A stretch of DNA of 5,280 nt from RGIG1959 sp045637645 (GCA_045637645.1 JAZTZV010000076.1:1-5280); one strand, 5' to 3'. Shown: positions 1-4,796, numbered from the stretch's first letter. A program made the numbers and translations. The notes: generated from the sequence alone by a model not told the origin.

Positions 1-199
1 CTATTTGAAGTTTACCAATAAAATCGGCAGTTCCGTGTCCGTAAAACGCTTCTCGAATATTTGCACCAACGCTTGTACCACTACGGATAAGTTGGTTTGT
101 TAGCACACTTTCTTTTTTAGTTTGTTTTACATAGTTACAAACTTTAATTATCTGCAAAGCAAATTCTTTGGATTTTGTAATCAACGGACTATCAGCCAT
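1..199 (-). CDS. Four-helix bundle (S23/IVP-like) protein, 5' part only
   Basis: The first 66 codons of a gene that runs off the left edge. The visible protein starts MADSPLITKSKEFALQIIK and carries RSGTSVGANIREA at residues 39-51, the hallmark of the four-helix bundle family once named S23 (proteins first seen encoded in 23S rRNA intervening sequences; the Avd protein of diversity-generating retroelements is a relative). Family members are usually about 115-130 residues, so roughly half is present. Their molecular role is mostly unknown; some bind nucleic acid. The start is supported by AAAGGCGG seven bases upstream and by a promoter at 224-251. Only 15 of 66 codons end in G or C, against most codons in rplA at the other end, which suggests foreign origin. 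The family call is strong; the function is not known. Confidence 0.85.
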   Translation of the reverse strand, partial: MADSPLITKSKEFALQIIKVCNYVKQTKKESVLTNQLIRSGTSVGANIREAFYGHGTADFIGKLQI

Positions 200-223
200 A
201 ATATTACCGCCTTTCTTATTATC

Positions 224-251
224 ATTATACCACTATAAAACAAAAAAGCAA
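224..251 (-). promoter_or_regulatory. Putative promoter of the four-helix bundle gene
   Basis: On the minus strand a perfect TATAAT (229-224) lies 16 bases from TTGCTT (251-246, three of six matches to TTGACA). Transcription would begin near 217, shortly before the ribosome binding site at 207-214. The -35 box falls inside the hairpin at 248-264. Confidence 0.5.
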
Positions 252-264
252 GGCAAAGCCTTGC
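242..264 (-). terminator. Rho-independent terminator-like hairpin
   Basis: A perfect 7-bp stem (GCAAGGC 248-254 with GCCTTGC 258-264) closes a three-base loop. On the minus strand it is followed by TTTTTT, then G and TTTT. It would stop any read-through from the tRNA cluster before the four-helix bundle gene. A run of six A on the other side means it could also work weakly in the plus direction. Confidence 0.6.
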
Positions 265-270
265 AAAAAA

Positions 271-371
271 TACTTATTACCTATTACTTCTTACTTATTA
301 CTTCCAAAAAATCCCGCAAGGTTTTTGGCTGAGGTAAGAGTGAAGAGGTAAGAAGTAAGAAGTAAGAAGTA
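271..371. repeat. Inverted pair of 7-bp repeat arrays
   Basis: The left block (271-305) is five tandem heptads of the type TACTTAT/TACTTCT. The right block (330-371) is six heptads, of which the last three (351-371) are perfect AGAAGTA, the reverse complement of TACTTCT. The two blocks face each other and could form an imperfect stem of about 35 bp. Pairing is 7 of 7 for 285-291 with 351-357, and 6 of 7 for 271-277 with 365-371. Between them sits an inner CCAAAAA (304-310) / TTTTTGG (322-328) inverted repeat. AAAAATCCCGC occurs at 307-317 and again at 371-381, in the tRNA terminator. There is no open reading frame of note in it. Its origin and role are unknown; slippage of a short repeat or a small mobile cassette are both possible. 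Confidence 0.75.
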
Positions 372-404
372 AAAATCCCGCCCACTTACGTGAACGGGAT
401 TTTT
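371..404 (-). terminator. Terminator of the tRNA cluster
   Basis: A perfect 10-bp stem (AAAAATCCCG 371-380 with CGGGATTTTT 395-404) encloses a 14-base loop that itself can pair CAC with GTG. It begins at the last base of the tRNA-Cys CCA end and, read on the minus strand, finishes in TTTTT. Its position directly after the last tRNA gene makes it the natural stop for the cluster. Confidence 0.8.
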
Positions 405-478
405 GGAGGTGGCACCCGGATTTGAACCGGGGAATCAGGGTTTTGCAGACCCACGCCTTACCACTTGGCTATGCCACC
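404..478 (-). tRNA. tRNA-Cys (anticodon GCA)
   Basis: The cloverleaf can be folded by eye. The acceptor GGTGGCA (478-472) pairs with TGCCACC (414-408), the D arm is short, and the anticodon loop CTGCAAA carries GCA. The T arm has GGTTCAAATCC. The discriminator base is U (407), as expected for cysteine tRNAs, and CCA is encoded (406-404). It is the last gene of the five-tRNA cluster, separated from tRNA-Gly by 34 bases that hold a hairpin. Confidence 0.95.
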
Positions 479-482
479 GTGT

Positions 483-509
483 AAAAAAGGCGTCTATTGA
501 CGCCTTTTT
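483..509 (-). terminator. Terminator-like hairpin between tRNA-Gly and tRNA-Cys
   Basis: The 11-bp stem 484-494 / 499-509 (core GGCGTC/GACGCC with flanking A and T runs) has a four-base loop. On the minus strand it ends in TTTTTT (488-483), only four bases before the 5' end of tRNA-Cys. By form it is an intrinsic terminator, yet it lies inside the tRNA cluster. It may act as a partial terminator that lowers tRNA-Cys, or as a spacer structure for processing. Confidence 0.65.
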
Positions 510-512
510 GTT

Positions 513-588
513 TGGAGCGGCTTACGAGGCTCGAACTCGCTACCTCCACCTTGGCAAGGTGGCGCTCTACCAGATGAGCTAAAGCCGC
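513..588 (-). tRNA. tRNA-Gly (anticodon GCC)
   Basis: 76 bases including the encoded CCA (515-513). The acceptor GCGGCTT (588-582) pairs with AAGCCGC (523-517), with discriminator U (516). The anticodon stem CCACC/GGTGG holds loop TTGCCAA, giving anticodon GCC, which reads GGC and GGU. The T arm has GAGTTCGAGCC. It follows tRNA-Phe after five bases. Confidence 0.95.
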
Positions 589-593
589 AAAAA

Positions 594-669
594 TGGTGCC
601 TCCGATCGGAATCGAACCAATGACACGGGGATTTTCAGTCCCCTGCTCTACCAACTGAGCTACAGAGGC
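594..669 (-). tRNA. tRNA-Phe (anticodon GAA)
   Basis: 76 bases including encoded CCA (596-594). The acceptor GCCTCTG pairs with CGGAGGC with one G-U pair. The D arm is GCTCAGTTGGTAGAGC. The anticodon stem GGGGA/TCCCC surrounds loop CTGAAAA with anticodon GAA. The discriminator is A (597). It is five bases downstream of tRNA-Asp. Confidence 0.96.
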
Positions 670-674
670 AAATG

Positions 675-751
675 TGGCGACCCGGAACGGGCTCGAACCG
701 TCGACCTCTAGCGTGACAGGCTAGCGTTCTAACCAGCTGAACTACCGGGCC
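675..751 (-). tRNA. tRNA-Asp (anticodon GTC)
   Basis: 77 bases including encoded CCA (677-675). The acceptor GGCCCGG pairs with CCGGGTC with one G-U pair. The anticodon stem CTAGC/GCTAG holds loop CTGTCAC with anticodon GUC. The discriminator is G (678), a known identity base of aspartate tRNAs. It lies 11 bases downstream of tRNA-Val. Confidence 0.96.
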
Positions 752-762
752 AAATCCAAATG

Positions 763-838
763 TGGTGGAAACAACAGGGCTCGAACCTGTGACCCCCTGC
801 TTGTAAGGCAGGTGCTCTACCAGCTGAGCTATGCTCCC
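763..838 (-). tRNA. tRNA-Val (anticodon TAC)
   Basis: 76 bases including encoded CCA (765-763), and the first gene of the cluster. The acceptor GGGAGCA pairs with TGTTTCC using two G-U pairs. The D arm is GCTCAGCTGGTAGAGC. The anticodon stem CCTGC/GCAGG surrounds loop CTTACAA with anticodon UAC. The discriminator is A (766). The cluster promoter ends about 30 bases upstream. Confidence 0.96.
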
Positions 839-868
839 GAAGGTGTCGTGTTTCTCGCGACGTCCTAT

Positions 869-897
869 ATGATACTATATCCTTTTCAAAATGTCAA
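869..897 (-). promoter_or_regulatory. Promoter of the tRNA cluster
   Basis: On the minus strand a perfect -35 box TTGACA (897-892) and TATCAT (874-869, five of six) are 17 bases apart. Transcription would start near 862, about 24 bases before tRNA-Val. The -35 box lies only 20 bases beyond the hslO stop codon, and no hairpin terminator is visible between them, so hslO transcripts may also run into the tRNAs. Confidence 0.85.
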
Positions 898-916
898 CAC
901 TTATTTTGAGATTTTT

Positions 917-1792
917 TTAATTTTTTTTGAGAAGTTTTTGCAGATCGGCTTCCGTGAAGCGATAGACCGCGTCGCAGAACTGGCAAGTGGTTTCCACCAT
1001 GCCGTTTTCGTCGGGCAGTTCCATCAGTTCCTCGGGCTTGAGGGTGATGAGTGCGCGCTCGACGCGTTCCTTCGAGCAGTTGCAACGATAGGTCGGCTCG
1101 TATTCGTCCAAAATCTCGACATCAAAGCCTTCGAGTGCTTTGCGTGCGATCTCCTCGGGTGTTAAGCCTTCGCTGAGCATGGTGGTCATCGGCGGCAAAG
1201 CGGCGATGTTCTTTTCGATTTGATCGATCACCGATTCGGGGCAGAAGGGGAGGAGCTGAAGAAGCAGACCGCCCGCCGCTTTCACAGTGAGATCGGGATT
1301 GACCAGCACACCGAGCGCACACACGGTCGGCGTTTGCTCGCTTTGTGCGTAATAGGTGGTGATGTCCTCGGCGATTTCGCCCGTGACAAGCGGCACGCAA
1401 CCGACATACGGCTCGGTGGCACCCGTGTCTTTTAATACATATAAGAAACCATCCGTACCCAACGCACCGCTGACATCCAATTTGCCGTTCGGTTTCAAGG
1501 GAATTTCCACGATCGGTTGTTGTGCATAGCCGCGCACAAAACCCTCACTGTCGGAAACCGCCATCACAACGCCGGCAGGACCGCCGCCGTTAATTTTCAA
1601 TGTAATCGTATCGTCTTTGCCCTTGAGCATCACGCCCATCATCGACGAAGCGGTCAAAAGTCGACCGAGAGCGGCGGTGACGACCGCCGACGGTTGATGA
1701 ATTTGCTCGGCACGTGCCACGATGTCGGTGGAATCCAGCACCATCGCCATGACGCAGGCAGAGGAATCGATACAACGAATCAGTTTACCCAT
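917..1792 (-). CDS. hslO: Hsp33 redox-regulated chaperone
   Basis: 291 residues, the normal length for Hsp33. This cytosolic holdase is switched on by oxidation: four cysteines that bind zinc form disulfides under oxidative stress, and the protein then holds unfolding clients. The zinc motif is complete here, CNC at residues 237-239 and CQFC at 270-273, in the C-terminal region after the substrate-binding N-terminal domain (about 1-180, with the GGGPAGVVMAVS stretch near 69-80). The start ATG follows AGGAG (1809-1805) with a 12-base gap, a little long. It lies 27 bases after the methyltransferase gene on the same strand and is probably cotranscribed. It ends in an A/T-rich tract without a hairpin. 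The identity is secure. Confidence 0.96.
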   Translation of the reverse strand: MGKLIRCIDSSACVMAMVLDSTDIVARAEQIHQPSAVVTAALGRLLTASSMMGVMLKGKDDTITLKINGGGPAGVVMAVSDSEGFVRGYAQQPIVEIPLKPNGKLDVSGALGTDGFLYVLKDTGATEPYVGCVPLVTGEIAEDITTYYAQSEQTPTVCALGVLVNPDLTVKAAGGLLLQLLPFCPESVIDQIEKNIAALPPMTTMLSEGLTPEEIARKALEGFDVEILDEYEPTYRCNCSKERVERALITLKPEELMELPDENGMVETTCQFCDAVYRFTEADLQKLLKKN

Positions 1793-1819
1793 GATATAGA
1801 TATTCTCCTATATATACAA

Positions 1820-2572
1820 TTATGTATAGTCTTGTGCAGGTCGCGTGTTTTTGGCTACGATCACCCAACGCTCGCTGGTGTCGCACGGCGCGTCGTCGGT
1901 CATGTCATCGTACACCGCGAGCAGTTCAAATCCGTTTTCGACGAGTAGCTTTTGCCACGTCTTCAACGTATAAGCACGCTCACGCACGGTATCACTCGTG
2001 CGATCATAACGACCGTCCTCGTCTTCCCAAAAGAAATCAAGCGCCATATCCACCGTGCAGGTGGTTTCGTTGAACGCGTTTTGCCACACGCACATCACCT
2101 CATCGTCCTCAAGCACAAACGTGTTGTCGCCGAGGATATGGCGATGCTTGTACGGTGTGTTGACATCAAAAATCAGCAAACCGTCGGGCGCGATGAATAA
2201 GCGCAAGCGCCCAAGCACCGCGGCGATGTCGCGAGTTTTCAAAAGGTGGTTGAAACTGTCAAGCGTACAAACCGCACCGTCCACTACATCGTATAAATCA
2301 AGCTCCCGCATATCTTGGCACAACAGCAAGCTGTCGGGGCATTTTTCAGCGGCGAGAGCCAACATATCACGCGACAGATCCACACCGATCATATCGACGC
2401 CGCGTTCGCACAGGGCGGCGGTCAAACTGCCGCTGCCGCAAGCAAGATCCAACAATGTGCGTGGGAGATTGCCGTGCTTTTCAAACAACGACAGCAAATA
2501 CGCCGCACGTTCGTGATAATCGGTAGTCATCAAACGGTCGTAGCATTCGGCAAGCGCATGATAGCCGTTCAT
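1820..2572 (-). CDS. Class I SAM-dependent methyltransferase
   Basis: 250 residues with the Rossmann-type methyltransferase signatures in order. Motif I, LLDLACGSGSLT, spans residues 40-51 and binds SAM. An acidic residue in GVDLS (Asp65) would hold the ribose, Asp87 in CQDMREL would contact the adenine side, and a VCTLDSFNHL stretch lies near 101-110. The overall form resembles the small uncharacterised Firmicutes family typified by YqeM. The methyl acceptor cannot be told from sequence. The ATG overlaps the TGA of the regulator gene upstream (ATGA, 2572-2569), which suggests translational coupling; its own ribosome binding site is weak (GAGG). hslO follows. Family assignment is confident; the substrate is unknown. 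Confidence 0.9.
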   Translation of the reverse strand: MNGYHALAECYDRLMTTDYHERAAYLLSLFEKHGNLPRTLLDLACGSGSLTAALCERGVDMIGVDLSRDMLALAAEKCPDSLLLCQDMRELDLYDVVDGAVCTLDSFNHLLKTRDIAAVLGRLRLFIAPDGLLIFDVNTPYKHRHILGDNTFVLEDDEVMCVWQNAFNETTCTVDMALDFFWEDEDGRYDRTSDTVRERAYTLKTWQKLLVENGFELLAVYDDMTDDAPCDTSERWVIVAKNTRPAQDYT

Positions 2573-2892
2573 TGGTTATCCTCGGTGTAGGGAAGGGCGA
2601 TGTTTTTTTCTTTCATGCGACCGAACACCATGTCATAAGCATCACAGCCGTAGATCAGCGAACGGTTCACGCGGCTGATCGTCGCGGTCGATGCACCGGT
2701 TGCGGCGACAATATCGCTGTAAACACGTTTGTCGCTGAGCATCTTGGCAACCACAATACGTTGCGACAGCGCTTTGATTTCGGATACCGTGCAAAGATCC
2801 TCGAAGAATTGATAACATTCTTCGATCGACTCCAATTGCAGAATCGCCTGAAACAAAAAGTCGGCATTATCGTCTTTGATTTTGGAATTCAT
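2569..2892 (-). CDS. YerC/YecD-type TrpR-like regulator
   Basis: 107 residues in the TrpR-related family of Firmicutes (YerC/YecD). The N-terminal helices (DFLFQAILQLESIEECYQFF, 11-30) and EDLCTVSEIKALSQR (31-45) match the TrpR-like fold. A helix-turn-helix spans about 57-80 (VYSDIVAATGASTATISRVNRSL). The ligand and targets of this family are not firmly known; binding of tryptophan should not be assumed. An in-frame ATG at 2922 exists, but the ATG at 2892 is chosen because AAAGGAG (2907-2901) stands eight bases before it, and this is where family proteins start (MNSKIKDD). It is first in a three-gene unit with the methyltransferase and hslO. The palindrome at its promoter could be its own operator. 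Confidence 0.9.
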   Translation of the reverse strand: MNSKIKDDNADFLFQAILQLESIEECYQFFEDLCTVSEIKALSQRIVVAKMLSDKRVYSDIVAATGASTATISRVNRSLIYGCDAYDMVFGRMKEKNIALPYTEDNQ

Positions 2893-2900
2893 AGCGAAAG

Positions 2901-2907
2901 CTCCTTT
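2901..2907 (-). promoter_or_regulatory. Ribosome binding site that fixes the regulator start
   Basis: AAAGGAG on the minus strand, eight bases before the ATG at 2892. The alternative upstream ATG at 2922 has no such site, and the AAAGGAG would lie inside that longer reading frame. Confidence 0.85.
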
Positions 2908-2919
2908 ACGAGTGTATTT

Positions 2920-2943
2920 CACGCTTTAAAATTTTAACACGCT
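2920..2943. promoter_or_regulatory. Candidate operator at the regulator promoter
   Basis: A perfect 12-bp palindrome TTAAAATTTTAA (2926-2937) is flanked on both sides by the same hexamer CACGCT (2920-2925 and 2938-2943). It covers the -10 box of the minus-strand promoter. Symmetry at this position fits binding of a dimeric repressor, perhaps the product of the first gene. AT-rich palindromes also arise by chance, so this remains a suggestion. Confidence 0.4.
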
Positions 2944-2959
2944 GAATCACAAAAGTAAA
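2931..2959 (-). promoter_or_regulatory. Promoter of the regulator-methyltransferase-hslO operon
   Basis: On the minus strand TTTACT (2959-2954, four of six) and TAAAAT (2936-2931, five of six) are 17 bases apart. Transcription would start near 2924, giving a leader of about 30 bases before the ATG at 2892. It is divergent from the rpmG promoter. Confidence 0.6.
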
Positions 2960-3018
2960 GTGTTTTTTATAAAAAAATTTTTAAATCTAATAAAAATAAA
3001 AAAAATTCGAAAAAGTGC

Positions 3019-3047
3019 TTGACCTTGATGAAACACTGTGTTATAAT
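3019..3047 (+). promoter_or_regulatory. Promoter of the rpmG-secE-nusG-rplK-rplA operon
   Basis: TTGACC (3019-3024, five of six) and a perfect TATAAT (3042-3047) are 17 bases apart. The 45 bases upstream are runs of A and T (2970-3016) that resemble an UP element, as expected for a strong ribosomal-protein promoter. Transcription would start near 3054, leaving a leader of about 95 bases before rpmG. Confidence 0.88.
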
Positions 3048-3078
3048 TGCTATACCTCAAAAAGGGGTTATTTTTTTG

Positions 3079-3111
3079 CGCGCATTTTTGCGCGGTCCCT
3101 TTCACGAGGGA
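3079..3111 (+). promoter_or_regulatory. Two tandem hairpins in the rpmG leader
   Basis: CGCGCA (3079-3084) pairs with TGCGCG (3089-3094) around TTTT. One base later TCCCT (3096-3100) pairs with AGGGA (3107-3111) around a six-base loop. Neither is followed by a T run, so they are not terminators. They may stabilise the message or serve as a control site. No known riboswitch or leader class was recognised. Confidence 0.4.
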
Positions 3112-3148
3112 GGCTTATCAATATCCGAAATATGGAGGTGCCGTTAAG

Positions 3149-3298
3149 ATGAGAGTTAAGATCACACTGGCTTGCATGGAGTGTAAGCAACGCAACTACA
3201 ACACCATGAAAAACAAGAAGAACGATCCGGACAGACTGGAAATGAACAAGTACTGCCGTTTCTGCAAGAAGCATACTGTTCATCGCGAAACGAAGTAA
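3149..3298 (+). CDS. rpmG: 50S ribosomal protein L33
   Basis: 49 residues, the standard size for L33, a small protein of the large subunit near the E site. It keeps both zinc-binding pairs, CMEC (9-12) and CRFC (36-39), so it is the zinc-binding 'C+' form rather than the paralog without cysteines. The opening MRVKITLACMECKQRNYNT is typical. GGAGG (3134-3138) lies ten bases before the ATG. It heads the operon, 42 bases before secE; rpmG-secE-nusG is a common arrangement in Firmicutes. Confidence 0.97.
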   Translation: MRVKITLACMECKQRNYNTMKNKKNDPDRLEMNKYCRFCKKHTVHRETK

Positions 3299-3340
3299 GA
3301 TACTGATCATTCGACTTGAAAACAGAAAGGAAGGGTCTCG

Positions 3341-3616
3341 ATGGCTGACGAAAAAATCGTGAGCAAAGCGGAGTCCGGCAAGAAAAAGTCGGAAAAATCC
3401 GAAAAGAGCAAGAAACCCGGAATCTTCCGTCGGATCGGCAAGTATCTGCGCGATACGAAGAGCGAGTTCAAAAAAATCATTTGGCCGACTTTCCCCAGCG
3501 TCGTGCGCAACACACTTGTTACGCTCGCGGTTTGCGTGATTCTCGGCTTGTTGGTTTTCGCGGTTGACACCGGCTTGGGCGGACTGATTGAATTGGTCCT
3601 GTCGTTCAAGGCTTGA
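3341..3616 (+). CDS. secE: Preprotein translocase subunit SecE
   Basis: 91 residues. SecE clamps SecY in the membrane channel that exports proteins. As in most Gram-positive bacteria it is the short form with a single membrane span (about 57-75, NTLVTLAVCVILGLLVFAV). Before it lie a lysine-rich cytoplasmic tail (1-26) and the conserved amphipathic segment RDTKSEFKKIIWPT (37-50), which contacts SecY. An AAGGAAGGG site precedes the ATG. nusG follows after 34 bases, the usual secE-nusG pairing. Confidence 0.95.
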   Translation: MADEKIVSKAESGKKKSEKSEKSKKPGIFRRIGKYLRDTKSEFKKIIWPTFPSVVRNTLVTLAVCVILGLLVFAVDTGLGGLIELVLSFKA

Positions 3617-3650
3617 TCCTGTGCGGCTGATTTGCAAGGAGGGTTGACGG

Positions 3651-4172
3651 ATGGACGACGCAAAATGGTATATCGTACATACCTATTCGGGTTACGAAAA
3701 CAAAGTTGCCACCAACCTTGAGACGATCGTGGAAAACCGTGGTTTGCGCGATTGGATCCAAGAGATCCGCGTGCCTACGGAAACCGTGACCGAAGTTAAG
3801 GACGGCAAAAAACGCGAAGTTGAGCGTAAAATCTTCCCGGGCTATGTGCTGGTGAAGATGGTCATGAGTGATGACTCGTGGTTCATCGTGCGCAACACTC
3901 GCGGTTGCACCGGTTTTGTCGGACCGGGAGGAGAACCGACTCCGTTGACGGAAAAAGAAGTGGAAGCACTCGGTGTTGAGAAACACGAGATCGTTATCAA
4001 CTACGCCGTCGGCGACATGATCCGCATTATCGACGGTCCGCTTGAAAACTTCACGGGTCGTGTCGATGAAATCGATGCGGACAAAAACAAGATCAAAGTC
4101 ACCATTTCGATGTTCGGACGCGAAACGTCCGCCGAATTGGAGGCCGATCAAGTCGAGCTGCTCGATGATTGA
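3651..4172 (+). CDS. nusG: Transcription termination/antitermination protein NusG
   Basis: 173 residues, full length. NusG binds the RNA polymerase clamp and aids elongation, pausing and coupling to translation. The N-terminal NGN domain opens with AKWYIVHTYSGYENKVA (4-20) and includes RKIFPGYVLVKM (59-70) and the VRNTRGCTGFVG stretch (80-91). The KOW domain (about 118-170) starts YAVGDMIRIIDGP. AAGGAGG (3636-3642) gives a strong ribosome binding site. A 152-base spacer with RNA structures separates it from rplK. Confidence 0.97.
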   Translation: MDDAKWYIVHTYSGYENKVATNLETIVENRGLRDWIQEIRVPTETVTEVKDGKKREVERKIFPGYVLVKMVMSDDSWFIVRNTRGCTGFVGPGGEPTPLTEKEVEALGVEKHEIVINYAVGDMIRIIDGPLENFTGRVDEIDADKNKIKVTISMFGRETSAELEADQVELLDD

Positions 4173-4197
4173 GCAAGCTCTGTAAGCTAAGACGTTT

Positions 4198-4242
4198 TAC
4201 GCGGAATTCGCGTATTACCTGTGTGCCGGACACTTTTCCGGC
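4198..4242 (+). promoter_or_regulatory. Two hairpins at the start of the nusG-rplK spacer
   Basis: TACGCG (4198-4203) pairs with CGCGTA (4209-4214), and GCCGGA (4225-4230) pairs with TCCGGC (4237-4242) around a six-base loop. Neither has a following T run, so transcription should continue into rplK. The second hairpin abuts the L1-site-like fold at 4244. They may be mRNA processing or stabilising elements; no known class was recognised. Confidence 0.4.
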
Positions 4243-4243
4243 T

Positions 4244-4301
4244 GTGGGAGGAACGGTCCGCACCGAAACGGTGTGTGTGAAATCGTTCCGCCATTGACCA
4301 C
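4244..4301 (+). promoter_or_regulatory. Putative ribosomal protein L1 binding site in the rplK leader
   Basis: The RNA can fold as an outer stem GTGG (4244-4247) / CCAC (4298-4301), then an uneven internal loop with GA on one side and GCCATTGA on the other. Next comes an inner stem GGAACGGT (4250-4257) / ATCGTTCC (4282-4289, one G-U pair), capped by CACCG/CGGTG (4261-4265 / 4269-4273). The GTGGGAGG strand, the short/long uneven loop and the closing CCAC match, from memory, the L1-binding region of 23S rRNA (GGUGGGAGG ... ACCUUGAAAUACCAC). In E. coli, L1 represses the rplK-rplA message by binding such a mimic. The fold ends seven bases before the rplK ribosome binding site. Confidence 0.75.
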
Positions 4302-4308
4302 GAACTTT

Positions 4309-4313
4309 GGAGG
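4309..4313 (+). promoter_or_regulatory. Ribosome binding site that fixes the rplK start
   Basis: GGAGG eleven bases before the ATG at 4325. An in-frame TTG at 4307 would overlap this site and has none of its own, so the ATG is the start. Confidence 0.85.
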
Positions 4314-4324
4314 TGCAAGTAAAA

Positions 4325-4750
4325 ATGGCTCAGAAAATCACCGGTTACATCAAACTGCAAATTCCGGCTGGCAAAGCCACGCCGGCGCCCCCTGTCGGCC
4401 CGGCTCTCGGTCAACATGGTGTCAACATCATGGCGTTCACCAAGGAATTCAACGAGCGTACGAAGAACGATGTGGGTCTGATCATTCCCGTCGTCATCAC
4501 CGTGTATGCGGATCGTTCGTTCACGTTCATCACCAAGACTCCCCCTGCGGCAGTCCTCATCAAGAAGGCTTGCGGCATTGAGTCGGGCTCTGGTGTTCCG
4601 AACAAGAACAAGGTTGCCAAGATCACGACCGAGCAAGTGAAGAAAATCGCTGAGACGAAGATGAAGGACCTGAATGCCGCATCGATCGAGAGTGCTATGA
4701 GCATGATCGCCGGTACTGCGCGCAGCATGGGCATCGAAGTCGTCGACTGA
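4325..4750 (+). CDS. rplK: 50S ribosomal protein L11
   Basis: 141 residues, exactly the usual length. L11 binds 23S rRNA helices 43-44 in the GTPase-associated centre at the base of the L7/L12 stalk, the target of thiostrepton. The N-terminal domain shows IPAGKATPAPPVGPALGQHGV (13-33), with the conserved proline-rich stretch that faces the antibiotic. The C-terminal rRNA-binding domain (about 70-141) includes KTPPAAVLIKKACG and ends in GTARSMGIEVVD. It is placed between nusG and rplA as in most bacteria, and probable L1 control sites lie on both sides. Confidence 0.98.
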   Translation: MAQKITGYIKLQIPAGKATPAPPVGPALGQHGVNIMAFTKEFNERTKNDVGLIIPVVITVYADRSFTFITKTPPAAVLIKKACGIESGSGVPNKNKVAKITTEQVKKIAETKMKDLNAASIESAMSMIAGTARSMGIEVVD

Positions 4751-4757
4751 TTTTTCG

Positions 4758-4793
4758 GGTGGGAGGAACCCCTCAACATTCCGATTTACCACT
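4758..4793 (+). promoter_or_regulatory. Putative second L1 binding site, between rplK and rplA
   Basis: Only eight bases after the rplK stop, GGTGG (4758-4762) can pair with CCACT (4789-4793, one G-U). The internal loop is GA against GATTTA, and the inner stem is GGAA (4765-4768) / TTCC (4779-4782) with a ten-base loop. It shares the GTGGGAGGAA strand and the closing CCAC with the rplK leader site, while the rest of the sequence differs, as expected if the structure rather than chance similarity is kept. It lies about 45 bases before the rplA ribosome binding site. Confidence 0.7.
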
Positions 4794-4796
4794 CAG

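Noticed and set aside
271..371. The heptad arrays as a CRISPR
   Set aside because: The units are 7 bp and directly adjacent, with no spacers, and no cas genes are visible.
469..654. A 61-codon frame across the tRNA genes
   Set aside because: It is made of translated tRNA-Gly and tRNA-Phe sequence, a common false call.
2055..2516. A 153-codon plus-strand frame opposite the methyltransferase
   Set aside because: The methyltransferase on the other strand has all the expected motifs; this frame has low-complexity content and no start signal.
2893..2922. A longer start for the TrpR-like regulator at 2922
   Set aside because: The ribosome binding site at 2901-2907 would lie inside it, and family proteins begin at the downstream ATG.
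3068..3637. A 189-codon minus-strand reading frame opposite rpmG and secE
   Set aside because: It is the shadow of two clearly identified genes and has no recognisable domain or ribosome binding site.
3606..4151. A 181-codon minus-strand frame opposite nusG
   Set aside because: Shadow of nusG; no supporting start signal or domain.
4198..4242. A terminator between nusG and rplK
   Set aside because: Both hairpins lack a following T run, and rplK has no visible promoter of its own after them.
4187..4792. A 201-codon minus-strand frame opposite rplK
   Set aside because: It covers all of rplK and both leader folds, resembles no protein family, and arises from the GC-rich codon pattern.
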